Below are positions 8,457-16,927 of a stretch of 64,000 nucleotides of DNA, piece by piece. Where the stretch lies: positions 124,001 to 188,000 of the forward strand of contig JBFIKF010000005.1 in NCBI GenBank assembly GCA_041600415.1, written 5' to 3'. Each line of letters opens with the position of its first letter. Positions within the stretch are counted from its first letter, which is position 1. This stretch comes from JBFJKD01 sp041600415 (GTDB lineage: Bacteria > Pseudomonadota > Gammaproteobacteria > Pseudomonadales > Porticoccaceae). The translations under genes and the position numbers were made by a program. The notes under the pieces are model-generated. The model made no database searches and had not been told where the DNA came from. It worked only from the letters and a program-made list of their open reading frames with translations.

Positions 8457-9991
8457 TCCGCGTGTACGTGCCGCGGGATACCGCCGCTTGCGCGCTGGGC
8501 GCCGATGCCGTGGCTACCTCGTTGGTCGCCGAGGCGGCGCGACGCGGGGCTGATGTTGAAGTGGTGCGCAACGGATCCCGCGGCTTGTTTTGGCTCGAAC
8601 CCATGATCGAAGTGGAAACTGTCGACGGGCGTATCGCCTATGGTCCGGTTAGCAGTGGTGACGTCCCTGCTTTGTTTGACGCCGATTTTACCCATGGCGG
8701 TGAACATCCTCTGGCGTTGGGCAAAACGAACGCCATCGAATATCTGAAAAATCAACTGCGCGTGAATTTTGCCCGTGCGGGAGTCGGTGATCCGTTGTCC
8801 TTGACGGATTACAAAAACCAGCATGGTTATCGCGGGTTGCAACGGGCCCTCGAAATGTCCGGGCAGGAAATTGTCCAACAAGTGATGGTGTCCGGACTGC
8901 GTGGCAGAGGGGGTGCCGCTTTCCCCACCGGGATCAAATGGCAGACGGTGCTGGATACACCCGGGGATCAAAAATACATCGTATGCAACGCGGATGAGGG
9001 TGATTCTGGTACCTTCGCCGATCGTTTGTTGATGGAAGCGGACCCCTATCAACTGATCGAGGGCATGACCATCGCTGGTCTGGCGGTCGGCGCCACACAG
9101 GGCTATATCTATCTGCGCTCTGAATACCCAAAAGCCCTGGCCATACTTAATCAGGCGCTTGCCACGGCCTATGCAGATGGTTATCTCGGTCCGAATATAT
9201 TAGCTAGCGGAAAACACTTTGACCTGGAAGTGCGGGTCGGTGCGGGGGCTTATATCTGCGGCGAGGAAACCTCTCTGCTGGATAGTCTCGAAGGTAAACG
9301 GGGGATGGTGCGGGCCAAACCGCCATTGCCTGCTGTTAAGGGATTATTTGGCAAGCCGACGGTGATTAATAACGTGCTCACCCTGGCGACCGTAGCGGTG
9401 ATCCTGGAGAAGGGCGCCGCGTTCTACCAGGACCTGGGCATTGGGCGCTCGCGGGGCACGATGCCGATACAATTGGCTGGCAACGTCAAGCGCGGAGGCC
9501 TGATAGAGCTGGCATTTGGCGCGACACTGCGGCAACTGGTCGAAGATTACGGCGGTGGCACTGCCAGTGGTCGACCGATTCGGGCAATTCAGGTGGGTGG
9601 CCCCCTGGGGGCGTATTTACCGCAACACCAGTGGGATTTACCGCTGGATTACGAGGCGTTTGCTGCGGTTGGGGCTATGCTTGGGCACGGCGGGGTCGTG
9701 GTGTTCGACGATACCGTGGACATGTCCGAACAGGCGCGTTTTGCCATGGAGTTCTGTGCGCTGGAGTCGTGCGGTAAATGCACACCGTGCCGGATTGGGG
9801 CCGTGCGTGGTGTGGAAGTGATCGATAACATTCGGGCTAACCGGCAACGGGATGAAAATCTTATTTTATTGCACGAACTGTGCGATACCATGGAGTTGGG
9901 ATCCCTGTGTGCGATGGGTGGTATGACCCCATTTCCTGTACGTAGCGCCGTCCAATTTTTCCCCGAAGATTTTAAAACGGCTGCCGGTTGA
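8453..9991 (+). CDS. fdsB: NAD-dependent formate dehydrogenase beta subunit
   Basis: A 512-residue NuoF-like flavoprotein that passes electrons from the Fe-S chain to NAD+ through FMN. The NADH-site motif GLRGRGGAAFPTG and the FMN-site region (CNADEGDSGTFADR, VGAGAYICGEETSLLDSLEG) are present. The [4Fe-4S] ligands are ESCGKCTPCRIG plus a downstream Cys (GSLCAMGG). The N-terminal 110 residues form the thioredoxin-like extension characteristic of FdsB/HoxF rather than NuoF. It overlaps fdsG by four bases and is 34 bases from fdsA. Confidence 0.95.
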   Translation: MIRVYVPRDTAACALGADAVATSLVAEAARRGADVEVVRNGSRGLFWLEPMIEVETVDGRIAYGPVSSGDVPALFDADFTHGGEHPLALGKTNAIEYLKNQLRVNFARAGVGDPLSLTDYKNQHGYRGLQRALEMSGQEIVQQVMVSGLRGRGGAAFPTGIKWQTVLDTPGDQKYIVCNADEGDSGTFADRLLMEADPYQLIEGMTIAGLAVGATQGYIYLRSEYPKALAILNQALATAYADGYLGPNILASGKHFDLEVRVGAGAYICGEETSLLDSLEGKRGMVRAKPPLPAVKGLFGKPTVINNVLTLATVAVILEKGAAFYQDLGIGRSRGTMPIQLAGNVKRGGLIELAFGATLRQLVEDYGGGTASGRPIRAIQVGGPLGAYLPQHQWDLPLDYEAFAAVGAMLGHGGVVVFDDTVDMSEQARFAMEFCALESCGKCTPCRIGAVRGVEVIDNIRANRQRDENLILLHELCDTMELGSLCAMGGMTPFPVRSAVQFFPEDFKTAAG

Positions 9992-10025
9992 TATCTGCGC
10001 CAAACCGTCAGCGAGGAGTACAGCG

Positions 10026-12914
10026 ATGCTGCATTATTACCAGCCGGATAAAGACTATGGCACGCCGCCACCAGCTTCAGAGTCTGCTGCGGGGGATCCG
10101 ATCGAATTGTTTATCGACGGTGTTGCCGTATCGGTCGCACCCGGCACCTCGGTTATGCGTGCCGCTGCGGAGGCGGGCATCAAGGTGCCGAAATTATGCG
10201 CGACGGATAGCCTGGCCGCGTTTGGTTCCTGTCGTATGTGTGTGGTGGAAATTGCCGGGCGTAAAGGGTACCCGGCATCGTGCACCACCGAAGTGTCTCC
10301 CGGCATGGTGGTGAGCACCCAGACCGACGCGGTGGCGAAATTGCGGCGCAATATTATGGAGCTCTATATTTCCGACCACCCGCTGGATTGTCTGACCTGT
10401 GCCACCAACGGCAATTGCGAATTGCAGGACACCGCCGGCGAGGTGGGTTTGCGTGCCGTGCGTTACGGTTACGCGGGTAAGAATCATCTAGCTGCAGAGA
10501 AAGATACATCCAACCCGTATTTCACGTTCGACCCGTCCAAATGTATTCTCTGTTCGCGCTGCGTGCGCGCCTGTGACGAGGTGCAGGGCACCTTTGCGCT
10601 AACCATCAACGGTCGCGGCTTTGAGTCAAAAATAAGTCCCGGCCAGGATCAGACCTTTATGGAATCCGACTGCGTGTCCTGCGGCGCCTGTGTCGATGCC
10701 TGTCCGACCGCCACATTGACCGAAAATACCATTATTCAACTCGGTCAGCCGGAGCACAGTGTGCTCACCACCTGCGCCTACTGTGGGGTGGGTTGTGCGT
10801 TCAAGGCCGAAATGCGCGGTAATACGGTAGTCAATATGACACCGTGGAAAGACGGTAAGGCCAATGAAGGGCACGCCTGCGTGAAGGGGCGCTTTGCGTT
10901 TGGCTATGCTACCCATCAGGACCGTATTACCACGCCGATGATTCGCGACAGTATCGACCAGCCGTGGCGAGAAGTGGGGTGGGAAGAAGCGTTTAGCTTT
11001 GCTGCACAACGCTTGCGCGCGGTGCAGGAAAAATACGGGCGCGACAGTATTGGTGGTATTACCTCTTCGCGCTGTACTAATGAAGAAACCTACCTGGTTC
11101 AGAAAATGGTGAGGGCCGGGTTTGGCAATAACAATGTGGACACCTGCGCGCGGGTCTGTCATTCACCCACCGGCTACGGATTGAAAACCACATTGGGCGA
11201 GTCGGCGGGAACCCAGTCGTTCAAGTCGGTTGCCAGGGCGGATGTGGTGATGGTGATGGGGGCCAACCCGACGGACGCACATCCAGTGTTTGCCTCTCGG
11301 TTAAAGCGGCGGCTAATGGAGGGAGCCAAACTGATTGTGGTGGATCCGCGCAGAATAGATCTGGTTAAGAGTCCCCATATTGAGGCTGCTTACCATCTTG
11401 CGCTGCGTCCGGGTACCAATGTGGCGTTTCTGAATGCAATGGCGCACGTCATAGTAACGGAGGGCCTGGAAGATACCCACTTTGTTGCCGAACGATGTGA
11501 AACCGCTGCCTATCAGCAGTGGCGTGCGTTCGTGAGCGATAGCAAACTTTCCCCGGAGAATACTGCAGCGATCACCGGTATTACGGCGACGGATTTACGC
11601 GGTGCGGCACGCCTGTTTGCCACTGGCGGCAACGCGGCCATTTATTACGGGCTGGGGGTGACTGAACACAGCCAGGGGTCGACTGCGGTGATGGGTATTG
11701 CCAATCTGGCGATGGCCACCGGCAACATTGGTCGCGAGGGAGTCGGCGTGAATCCGTTGCGCGGGCAGAACAATGTGCAGGGCTCCTGTGATATGGGATC
11801 GTTTCCCCATGAATTGCCCGGCTATCGGCATGTGTCCGATCAGCACACCCGCGCGCTATTCGAGCGCGACTGGGGTGTGCAGATCGATAGTGAGCCGGGC
11901 TTGCGCATTCCCAATATGTTCGATGCGGCCATCGATGGGCACTTCAAAGGGCTGTACTGCCAGGGGGAGGATATCGCTCAGTCCGATCCTAATACCACCC
12001 ACGTGGAGGCGGCGCTGTCATCGTTAGAATGCCTGATAGTGCAGGATTTATTTCTCAACGAAACCGCCAAGTTTGCCCATGTATTTTTGCCAGGTTCTTC
12101 TTTCCTGGAAAAAGACGGGACCTTTACCAATGCGGAGCGCCGTATATCGCCAGTGCGCAGGGCTATGCCGCCCAAGGCTGGTTTGGCCGACTGGGAAGTG
12201 ACCATGGGTCTGTCTCAGGCGCTCGGCTACCCGATGGCGTACGGGCATCCCAGTGAAATTATGGACGAGATCGCCCGCCTGACGCCGACCTTTGCCGGCG
12301 TAAGCTATGCCCGGCTGGACGAGCTGGGCTCTATTCAATGGCCGTGCAATGATGCGGCACCCGACGGCACGCCGACCATGCATGAACAAATCTTTGTGCG
12401 TGGTAAAGGTTATTTTGCGACGACCGAATTTGTGCCAACCGAGGAGCGCGCCACGCGCAAACACCCTCTGCTACTGACCACGGGGCGAATTTTGTCTCAG
12501 TACAATGTGGGTGCGCAGACGCGGCGCACCTCTAACAGTACCTGGCACCAGGAAGATATTCTCGAGATCCATCCCCACGACGCGGAAGAGCGCGGCATTG
12601 TTGACGGGGACTGGCTCGGCATTCAAAGCCGGGTAGGGGATACAGTATTGCGCGCGCGGGTGTCGGAGCGGATGCAGCCGGGTGTGGTGTACACCACGTT
12701 CCATCATCCGGTGTCCGGGGCCAATGTGGTCACTACGGATAATTCGGATTGGGCCACCAACTGCCCCGAATACAAGGTGACGGCGGTACAGGTCAGCAAA
12801 GTCACTGCGCCGTCCGCGTGGCAAACCCGGCAGCAAGCGTTTAATAAGCAGCAATTACACTTGCTCGATCGGGCCCGCAGTTCCGCTGATGGCGTTATCG
12901 ATCCCGTGTCCTGA
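10026..12914 (+). CDS. fdsA: NAD-dependent formate dehydrogenase alpha (molybdenum) subunit
   Basis: A 962-residue molybdoenzyme that oxidises formate to CO2 at a bis-MGD cofactor. Fe-S domains appear in order: an N-terminal [2Fe-2S] ferredoxin domain (CATDSLAAFGSCRMC), a His/Cys [4Fe-4S] site (HPLDCLTCATNGNC), two [4Fe-4S] clusters (CILCSRCVRAC and CVSCGACVDAC), and the cluster at the start of the Mo domain (CAYCGVGC). The Mo ligand is Cys378 (ARVCHSPTGYG), a normal TGT codon, so this is the cysteine and not the selenocysteine form. Length and domain order match FdsA of oxygen-tolerant soluble enzymes. Confidence 0.96.
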   Translation: MLHYYQPDKDYGTPPPASESAAGDPIELFIDGVAVSVAPGTSVMRAAAEAGIKVPKLCATDSLAAFGSCRMCVVEIAGRKGYPASCTTEVSPGMVVSTQTDAVAKLRRNIMELYISDHPLDCLTCATNGNCELQDTAGEVGLRAVRYGYAGKNHLAAEKDTSNPYFTFDPSKCILCSRCVRACDEVQGTFALTINGRGFESKISPGQDQTFMESDCVSCGACVDACPTATLTENTIIQLGQPEHSVLTTCAYCGVGCAFKAEMRGNTVVNMTPWKDGKANEGHACVKGRFAFGYATHQDRITTPMIRDSIDQPWREVGWEEAFSFAAQRLRAVQEKYGRDSIGGITSSRCTNEETYLVQKMVRAGFGNNNVDTCARVCHSPTGYGLKTTLGESAGTQSFKSVARADVVMVMGANPTDAHPVFASRLKRRLMEGAKLIVVDPRRIDLVKSPHIEAAYHLALRPGTNVAFLNAMAHVIVTEGLEDTHFVAERCETAAYQQWRAFVSDSKLSPENTAAITGITATDLRGAARLFATGGNAAIYYGLGVTEHSQGSTAVMGIANLAMATGNIGREGVGVNPLRGQNNVQGSCDMGSFPHELPGYRHVSDQHTRALFERDWGVQIDSEPGLRIPNMFDAAIDGHFKGLYCQGEDIAQSDPNTTHVEAALSSLECLIVQDLFLNETAKFAHVFLPGSSFLEKDGTFTNAERRISPVRRAMPPKAGLADWEVTMGLSQALGYPMAYGHPSEIMDEIARLTPTFAGVSYARLDELGSIQWPCNDAAPDGTPTMHEQIFVRGKGYFATTEFVPTEERATRKHPLLLTTGRILSQYNVGAQTRRTSNSTWHQEDILEIHPHDAEERGIVDGDWLGIQSRVGDTVLRARVSERMQPGVVYTTFHHPVSGANVVTTDNSDWATNCPEYKVTAVQVSKVTAPSAWQTRQQAFNKQQLHLLDRARSSADGVIDPVS

Positions 12915-13764
12915 TCTGATGATGGTCGCGGACAAAGTGAGTGAACACAACGCGCAGACTGTCGCCGCCGAGAGCTGGCGCGATAGTGGCGCTCACGGCG
13001 TCGTGGTCGCCGTCGACGATCGGGTGGCGCGGGAAGTGGCGGTGGCGTTGGTCTACAACGGCATTTCCCACGCGGTGATGATGGCCACGCCGGATGATCT
13101 CGAAGATTTCGCGCTGGGATTTAGTCTGAGCGAAAATATTTTAGCCAGTGCAGGTGAGTTGTATGCGCTGGAGTTAGTAGCTGGCGACCTTGGTATCGAA
13201 GTGGTTATGACAATCAGTGCGGAGCGCTTTGCCGCATTAAAGCACCGGCGCCGCAACCTCACCGGCCGCACCGGCTGCGGCTTGTGCGGCGCGGAGTCCC
13301 TGCGCGAGGCGATACGGCCACTTCCCCAGGTGGATGATCGGGTGAAATTAAACGCGGGCGCGATCCAGGCAGCGGTAGCACAGCTTAACGACTGGCAGCC
13401 GCTACAGGCGGTAACGGGCGCAGTACACGGCGCAGCATGGTGTGATCTCAACGGCGCCATACAGCTATTGCGCGAAGACGTGGGGCGCCATAATGCGCTG
13501 GACAAATTGCTGGGTGCCTTACACAAAAAGGATAGCGCGCCGTTTACCGCTACTGAAGGATTTGTATTAATTTCCAGCCGGGCCAGCTACGAGATGGTTG
13601 CCAAGAGTGCGGCGCTCGGTGTCGAGATAGTGGCGGCGGTATCGGCACCGACGGCTCTGGCGATACACATGGCGCAGCAGGCTGGCGTAACTCTGATTGG
13701 TTTTGCGCGCCCTGGCCGTCATATGGTCTACAGTCATCCGCAACGCCTTGCTCAGGTGACGTAA
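12889..13764 (+). CDS. fdhD: Formate dehydrogenase accessory sulfurtransferase FdhD/FdsC
   Basis: A 291-residue FdhD-family protein that hands sulfur to the molybdenum cofactor before insertion into FdsA. The essential CxxC is at 130-133 (GRTGCGLCGAESL). The later blocks GAVHGAAWCDLNG, LLREDVGRHNALDKLLG and FVLISSRASYEMVAK are conserved in the family. The ATG at 12889 overlaps fdsA by 26 bases. An ATG at 12919, five bases after the fdsA stop, is equally plausible, because neither has a strong Shine-Dalgarno sequence. Its place between fdsA and fdsD is the normal fdsGBACD order. Confidence 0.93.
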   Translation: MALSIPCPDLMMVADKVSEHNAQTVAAESWRDSGAHGVVVAVDDRVAREVAVALVYNGISHAVMMATPDDLEDFALGFSLSENILASAGELYALELVAGDLGIEVVMTISAERFAALKHRRRNLTGRTGCGLCGAESLREAIRPLPQVDDRVKLNAGAIQAAVAQLNDWQPLQAVTGAVHGAAWCDLNGAIQLLREDVGRHNALDKLLGALHKKDSAPFTATEGFVLISSRASYEMVAKSAALGVEIVAAVSAPTALAIHMAQQAGVTLIGFARPGRHMVYSHPQRLAQVT

Positions 13765-13808
13765 CTGCATTTCTGAATTTCAACACACCGAAAAACGCGA
13801 GAGCTCGT

Positions 13809-14072
13809 ATGTCAGATCCACAGCCACAGCGTCCGCAGCACGGTAGAAAGCCCGTGGAGCCACTGGTAAAGATGGCAAATCAAATCGCCGTCAACATGGC
13901 GGGTGGGGGCGACGAACACGCCGCTGCGGTGGCAGCGCATATCAACAAATTCTGGTCGCCTTTTATGCGACGGCAAATTTGTGAGTATTGTGCCGCCGAT
14001 GGCAAGGGCTTGAATCCGTCTGCCAGGCGCGCTGTCCAGCTGCTCGATAGTAACCAGGGACTCTCCGCATAA
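13809..14072 (+). CDS. fdsD: Formate dehydrogenase delta subunit
   Basis: An 87-residue protein with the FdsD pattern LVKMANQIAVNMAGG followed by HINKFWSPFMRRQI. The family is required for maturation or stability of soluble formate dehydrogenase and has no cofactor motif. It is the last gene of the operon and starts 44 bases after fdhD. Codon use and spacing give no sign of a further cotranscribed gene. Confidence 0.9.
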   Translation: MSDPQPQRPQHGRKPVEPLVKMANQIAVNMAGGGDEHAAAVAAHINKFWSPFMRRQICEYCAADGKGLNPSARRAVQLLDSNQGLSA

Positions 14073-14077
14073 AAACT

Positions 14078-14119
14078 CGAGCCTCCCGCCGCGGGTAAAT
14101 ACCCGCGGCGGGAGGCTCG
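14078..14119 (-). terminator. 20-bp perfect palindromic terminator between convergent fdsD and TonB receptor genes
   Basis: The arms 14078-14097 and 14100-14119 are perfect 20-bp complements around AA. On the minus strand the hairpin is followed by TTTTT, so it serves as the intrinsic terminator of the TonB receptor gene. On the plus strand the fdsD stop lies six bases before it, but no T tract follows, so termination of fds here would be weaker. The stem is unusually long and GC-rich. Confidence 0.8.
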
Positions 14120-14190
14120 GTTAATACCTGTGCTGTGCTCCGTTTGGATGTCCCTCAAATCACGGGTAAACCATCGTCCTGGTAAAGATT

Positions 14191-16479
14191 TCAGAAATCC
14201 AGTTTTACCCCGGCCAGTACGGTACGCGGCATGCCAGGGCGCGCGCCGGACGGTCGAAAGCCGGTGTTGTAAACGTCGTCAGTAAGGTTTTGTACGCTGG
14301 CGTACAGGCTGATATTGCTCGTCACATCGTACTCGCCAGAGACGTCGAACAGGGTGCGACGGTCGACACTCTGGCTCTGCGGGATCTGTCCTGAGCCCGC
14401 TTGCGAGCGGGCCTCATCCACATAGTTCATCGTCAGCAACATGCGCCAGTTATTTCTCTCCAGGCCGACGTTGAGGGTCAGTTGATGTTCCGGTACGTAG
14501 GGTAGCTCATCCCCGGCTGAGACGTCCTTCCATTCACTGAAGCTACTGCTGAAACTGGAACGGAATTCGGCTTGCGTATAAGTGTATACCGCCGACAATG
14601 GAACCGAGACGCCCCAGTCCATATGCTGGCCGATATCGTAGCCGACGACCGACTCCAGGCCATACGCACGGGCCTTGCCACCGTCGAACTGGTCTCCGAT
14701 GACGCAATTGCCGCCGGTGGAAGCGGTACAGGTGCCCACCAGATTGGAAAAGTCGTTGTAGAAACCGGTTGCTTCAAAGCGCGCGTCGCGACCGGCAAAA
14801 CGCACGCCCGCCTCGTAGTTCCACGACTTTTCCGGATCGGCGTCGGAGCCGGGGGAGGGACTTGAGAAGCCACGGTGTACGCCCGCCACCAGCTGCCACC
14901 GATCCGTGAGGTGGTAAATTGCGCCCAGGCCGGGGAGCCACACGTCGACCGAATCACTGGCAGCACTGATAACTGCAGTGCGCTGGGGATCGGATTTGCT
15001 ATAACGTTTTTGCTTGAGCTTGATCGTCTCGTAGCGCACTCCGGGTACGAATGTCCAGCGCTGCCAGTCGATGGTATCGCGCAGGAAGAATGCCCAGGCC
15101 TCGGCCTCGTTAATGCGATTGTCCTGGCTCCCTGGGGCGCCCTGGGCGGTGAGAACCATGGTGCCGTTTTCCATCCGATAGAGATCGTCGTGCTGAAAGC
15201 GGTCCTCTTCATCTTTGTGGAAACGGAACGAGGCTTCCACGTCGTGGGTAGCGGCGCCCATATCGAAACCCACGCCAATCACCGACTGCACGCCACGGGA
15301 TTCATACTCGCGATTATTGTCCCGTACCCGCAAAGCGTCGTCTGCGCTGACGAATCCACTGGCGCCAACCAGAGTTTGATAGGCGCTCGCAAATGCGAAA
15401 GGGTCGTTAAGTACGGAGCTGATACTGTGCCGGGAGCCACCGTCGAGCACGTCATTGAGTTTGTACCAGCTGCGTTTAGTTTTGGTGGTATAGACCATGG
15501 TGGTCAGGTCCACGCGGTTGCCAAAATCGATGTGGTGAGTGAGCTGATAGCCGTCGTGATCCACATTCATCTGGTCGACCTGACTACCGCGATAACGGCG
15601 TCTGGGGCTAGCGCGGAAGTCGTCGAGAGTCAGCCCAAGATAGGTTTCGTCGGAGACCTCGTTGGAGCGTTGCACTTTGAATTCTAACGATTGATCGTAG
15701 CGGGCCGTCGCTGTTGAACGCAGAGCGAACTTACCCACGTAGTCTTCAATGTCGTAACCGGTGTCGCCACCCGACTCCAGTTTCTTGAAGCCATCCGAGC
15801 GCTCTTGCAGTGTTTCCAGCATCAACCCAACATCGAAACTGGTGCTCGCTGGCAGGTACCCGCCGATGACACCGTGGGTGCGGATGGTGTTGTCGTCGCC
15901 GGTAAACACATGCAATTTGCCACCCACTTCACCCAGGCTGTCGTCCGGTATCGGCGTGGAAAATAGATTGATCGCCCCGGCGGTCGTCTGCGGGCCATAT
16001 TTGATGGCGGATGGGCCTTTGGTCACCTCGATAGCGGCAATGCGGGGAGTGCGCGGAAAGTAATACGCCGACGGCGCGGCGTAGGGCGCGGGCGCGATCA
16101 GTACGCCGTCCTCCATCACCGTAATCTTGCTGTTGCGGTCGGTGCCGGAGCCGCGGATACCGATATTGGGGCGGATGCCATAACCCTCCTCCTCAACAAT
16201 ATTCAACCCCGGTATCTGGCGCAGTATGCGGTTGATATCTGTCGAAGCGCCTTTTCCTATCGCCTCGGCATCAATGAAATGGGTTGTGCCTGCTGTCTCC
16301 GCGATCTTGTCCTGCGCGGAAGTGACCACTATGCGTTCAATAATGACGCCTTGCTGCTGGGCGGCGTCCCGCTCGGAGGTGAGCGGATCGACTGGTCGCT
16401 GTCCCTCAAGGGCCAGAGCCTGTGCGGCCAGGCAACACAGCAAGCCAACGCAAAATCTTCTGGGTGTAGACGCAGACAT
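14191..16479 (-). CDS. TonB-dependent siderophore/ferric-citrate type outer-membrane receptor
   Basis: A 762-residue outer-membrane receptor. It has a signal peptide (about residues 1-24), a TonB-box-like segment (IIERIVVTS), a plug domain with INRILRQIPGLNIVEEEGYG and GIRGSGTDR, and a C-terminal barrel ending in a terminal Phe (TVLAGVKLDF). The plug (YYFPRTPRIAAIEVTKGPSAIKYGP) resembles FecA-type ferric-dicitrate receptors. The start at MSAS is preceded by GAGGGGG seven bases upstream; an ATG five codons earlier lies inside that ribosome site region and is less likely. A Fur box in the promoter supports an iron-uptake role. No fecIR genes are adjacent. Confidence 0.9.
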   Translation of the reverse strand: MSASTPRRFCVGLLCCLAAQALALEGQRPVDPLTSERDAAQQQGVIIERIVVTSAQDKIAETAGTTHFIDAEAIGKGASTDINRILRQIPGLNIVEEEGYGIRPNIGIRGSGTDRNSKITVMEDGVLIAPAPYAAPSAYYFPRTPRIAAIEVTKGPSAIKYGPQTTAGAINLFSTPIPDDSLGEVGGKLHVFTGDDNTIRTHGVIGGYLPASTSFDVGLMLETLQERSDGFKKLESGGDTGYDIEDYVGKFALRSTATARYDQSLEFKVQRSNEVSDETYLGLTLDDFRASPRRRYRGSQVDQMNVDHDGYQLTHHIDFGNRVDLTTMVYTTKTKRSWYKLNDVLDGGSRHSISSVLNDPFAFASAYQTLVGASGFVSADDALRVRDNNREYESRGVQSVIGVGFDMGAATHDVEASFRFHKDEEDRFQHDDLYRMENGTMVLTAQGAPGSQDNRINEAEAWAFFLRDTIDWQRWTFVPGVRYETIKLKQKRYSKSDPQRTAVISAASDSVDVWLPGLGAIYHLTDRWQLVAGVHRGFSSPSPGSDADPEKSWNYEAGVRFAGRDARFEATGFYNDFSNLVGTCTASTGGNCVIGDQFDGGKARAYGLESVVGYDIGQHMDWGVSVPLSAVYTYTQAEFRSSFSSSFSEWKDVSAGDELPYVPEHQLTLNVGLERNNWRMLLTMNYVDEARSQAGSGQIPQSQSVDRRTLFDVSGEYDVTSNISLYASVQNLTDDVYNTGFRPSGARPGMPRTVLAGVKLDF

Positions 16480-16549
16480 GGATATCCCCCTCATTTTTGA
16501 GCAACGGCATGGCGATGCGGTCGCGATTACTGCATAAATCCAGATTAAT

Positions 16550-16574
16550 GCGAATGATAATAGTTATCATTCGC
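16550..16574 (-). promoter_or_regulatory. Fur box
   Basis: The 25-base palindrome has 11-bp perfect arms around TAG (arms 16550-16560 and 16564-16574). Its core TGATAATAGTTATCA differs by one base from the 7-1-7 Fur consensus TGATAATnATTATCA. It overlaps the -10 element of the TonB receptor promoter, a classic position for iron-dependent repression. Confidence 0.88.
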
Positions 16575-16585
16575 CTGAATTGCAA
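16557..16585 (-). promoter_or_regulatory. Sigma-70 promoter of the TonB receptor gene
   Basis: On the minus strand, TTGCAA (16585-16580) and TATTAT (16562-16557) are separated by exactly 17 bases. The -10 element and half the spacer lie inside the Fur palindrome. The start codon is about 78 bases downstream. Confidence 0.75.
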
Positions 16586-16810
16586 GGCGCACCAGAGTAT
16601 TTTTTGGTACGCAAGCCTGGCAGGTGATCGCCGACAGGTTATGGAGCAGATACGTTGCGTCTAATTGCCGGTTTTTTTGCCCCATCCGGGTTTGTGACGT
16701 GGCGCAAAAAAATCTGCCCATCCGCCGTAAAAACATGATCCAGATACTGCAAAAACCGGGCTTATTACCAGTGCTTGACGATACGTTACGGTACTCTGAG
16801 GAAGAAAAAA
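16586..16810. other. Non-coding region upstream of the leader ORF
   Basis: This stretch separates the Fur-regulated promoter (minus strand) from the plus-strand leader ORF. It must carry the plus-strand promoter. I see no convincing -10/-35 pair, terminator or conserved RNA in it. Short open frames across it have no ribosome site or family resemblance. Confidence 0.4.
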
Positions 16811-16927
16811 ATGTCGAAACGAGCAGCTAGCTTTGTTCCAGGGGATTTTGTGGCGTTCGCGGGATTGGGTGTCGAATGGAGGCTGAACTGCCGCAGATAC
16901 GCACAAAAAGGTGAGGGTTTTGTCTAG
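16811..16927 (+). CDS. Candidate 38-residue leader peptide coupled to the next gene
   Basis: ATG at 16811 is preceded by GAGGAAG about eight bases upstream and opens a 38-codon frame (MSKRAASFVPGDFV...YAQKGEGFV). Its TAG stop (16925-16927) shares its last base with the GTG start of the downstream metallopeptidase gene, which is typical of translational coupling. I recognise no family and no signal peptide or membrane segment. It could be a real small protein, a translated leader that sets expression of the next gene, or a chance ORF; the ribosome site and exact stop/start overlap favour translation. Confidence 0.45.
   Translation: MSKRAASFVPGDFVAFAGLGVEWRLNCRRYAQKGEGFV

Noticed and set aside
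11157..11159. Possible selenocysteine codon in formate dehydrogenase
   Set aside because: The active-site codon is TGT (Cys), not TGA.
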